Source of the DNA: Desulfovibrio sp.
GTDB taxonomy: Bacteria; Desulfobacterota; Desulfovibrionia; Desulfovibrionales; Desulfovibrionaceae
DNA: 59,546 bases
Assembly: GCA_017450275.1 (NCBI GenBank)
Contig: JAFSVD010000016.1
Location: 1-59,546 of the forward strand
Direction: 5' to 3'
The notes under the pieces are model-generated. The model searched no databases, was not told where the DNA came from, and saw nothing but the letters and a program-made list of their open reading frames with translations. The position numbers and the translations under genes are program-made. Of the stretch, positions 59,366-59,546 are shown piece by piece. Numbering within the stretch: the first letter of the stretch is position 1; each line of letters begins with the position of its first letter.

Positions 59366-59546
59366 GTGCGCTTGGCATGCGTTTATTCCAATGGGTGTAA
59401 GTCCCTAGTCCGGCTAATTCAGGGCAAGGACAAAGCGAAAGGCAAGGTTTGCATCGCGAGGTGCAGGCGAGAGGAAGCCCTTAGCAGTCTCTTGAACCCA
59501 CGAACAGGAACAGTATATGAGGCAGGGTGCAGGGGTAAGGCTGCGA
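59366..59546 (+). mobile_element. 5' end of a group II intron, cut by window edge
   Basis: The boundary GTGCG at 59366 fits the group II intron 5' consensus. Typical domain I landmarks follow: GGTGTAAGTCCC, GCGAAAGGCAAGG, CATCGCGAGGTGCAGGCGAG, GGAAGCCC and ACGAACAGGAACAGTAT. The rest of the ribozyme and any reverse transcriptase would lie beyond the window. It is inserted upstream of the rpsF operon, in the opposite direction. Confidence 0.82.

Noticed and set aside
58884-59378. Extended rpsF start at 59378
   Set aside because: The extra 61 residues are not seen in S6 proteins, and the internal ATG at 59195 has a proper ribosome site.
1-59546. CRISPR array
   Set aside because: No regularly spaced identical repeats with unique spacers were seen anywhere in the window.

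Overview
The window reads as a chromosome segment of a sulfate-reducing bacterium, most likely of the Desulfovibrio group (Desulfovibrionales). The marker genes are sulfate adenylyltransferase (sat), dsrC, a nine-heme cytochrome c membrane complex (nhcABCD), the desulfoferrodoxin-rubredoxin-Roo oxygen defence cluster, and a fused acetyl-CoA carboxylase. Most of the window has balanced base composition. One 10.6 kb block (about 11.7-22.3 kb) is strongly AT-rich and looks acquired. Species cannot be named from the sequence alone.

Layout. 1-1.6 kb: end of a small inverted-repeat element, an excisionase-like HTH regulator, a divergent mini-transcript for two tiny membrane proteins (the first apparently frameshifted), and gene-free repeat DNA. 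1.7-5.7 kb (minus): operon nhcABCD-hypC with a clear promoter. 5.8-10.7 kb (plus): housekeeping run of an MBL/beta-CASP nuclease, rsmD, coaD, miaA, a LOG-family protein and tadA, then two unassigned small genes. 11.7-22.3 kb (minus): tandem array of four paralogous proteins, each built from two AAA-ATPase-like modules plus a PD-(D/E)XK nuclease. The most upstream copy is split by a miniature element that landed at the module boundary. 22.4-26.4 kb (minus): gmhB, trmI and a class A penicillin-binding protein. 26.6-29.3 kb: dsrC, then roo, rubredoxin and desulfoferrodoxin. 29.3-34.9 kb: repeats, a phosphodiester glycosidase-like protein, metF, a sigma-28 promoter with a structured leader and flgM, a VKOR-thioredoxin fusion, and sat with a clear control region. 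34.9-41.3 kb: ssb, acetyl-CoA carboxylase parts and a purine nucleoside phosphorylase. 42.0-49.4 kb (plus): typA, tamA, tamB. 49.5-54.5 kb (minus): HPP/CBS pair, and an operon of a NeuB-type synthase, a LIC12162-type transferase and a Sel1-repeat protein next to fliS. 55-59.5 kb: a DMT transporter, an RRM protein, rpsF-rpsR-rplI-dnaB, and the 5' end of a group II intron running off the window.

How the parts work together. sat starts sulfate activation, DsrC carries sulfur in sulfite reduction, and the Nhc complex passes periplasmic electrons to the membrane. The dfx-rub-roo set removes superoxide and oxygen. FlgM, FliS and the nonulosonate-type operon point to a glycosylated flagellum. Two families of short inverted-repeat elements are scattered through the window. 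One makes TA duplications (ends at 139, 19131-19458, 21144-21598). The other makes 4-bp CTAN duplications (23783-23976, 29296-29592, with single ends near 1334 and 42025), and its ends lie just upstream of trmI, dfx and typA in the same outward orientation.

The items most worth a second look are the double-AAA nuclease array, the element ends that may act as mobile promoters, the sigma-28 leader before flgM, and the frameshifted mini-membrane-protein transcript.
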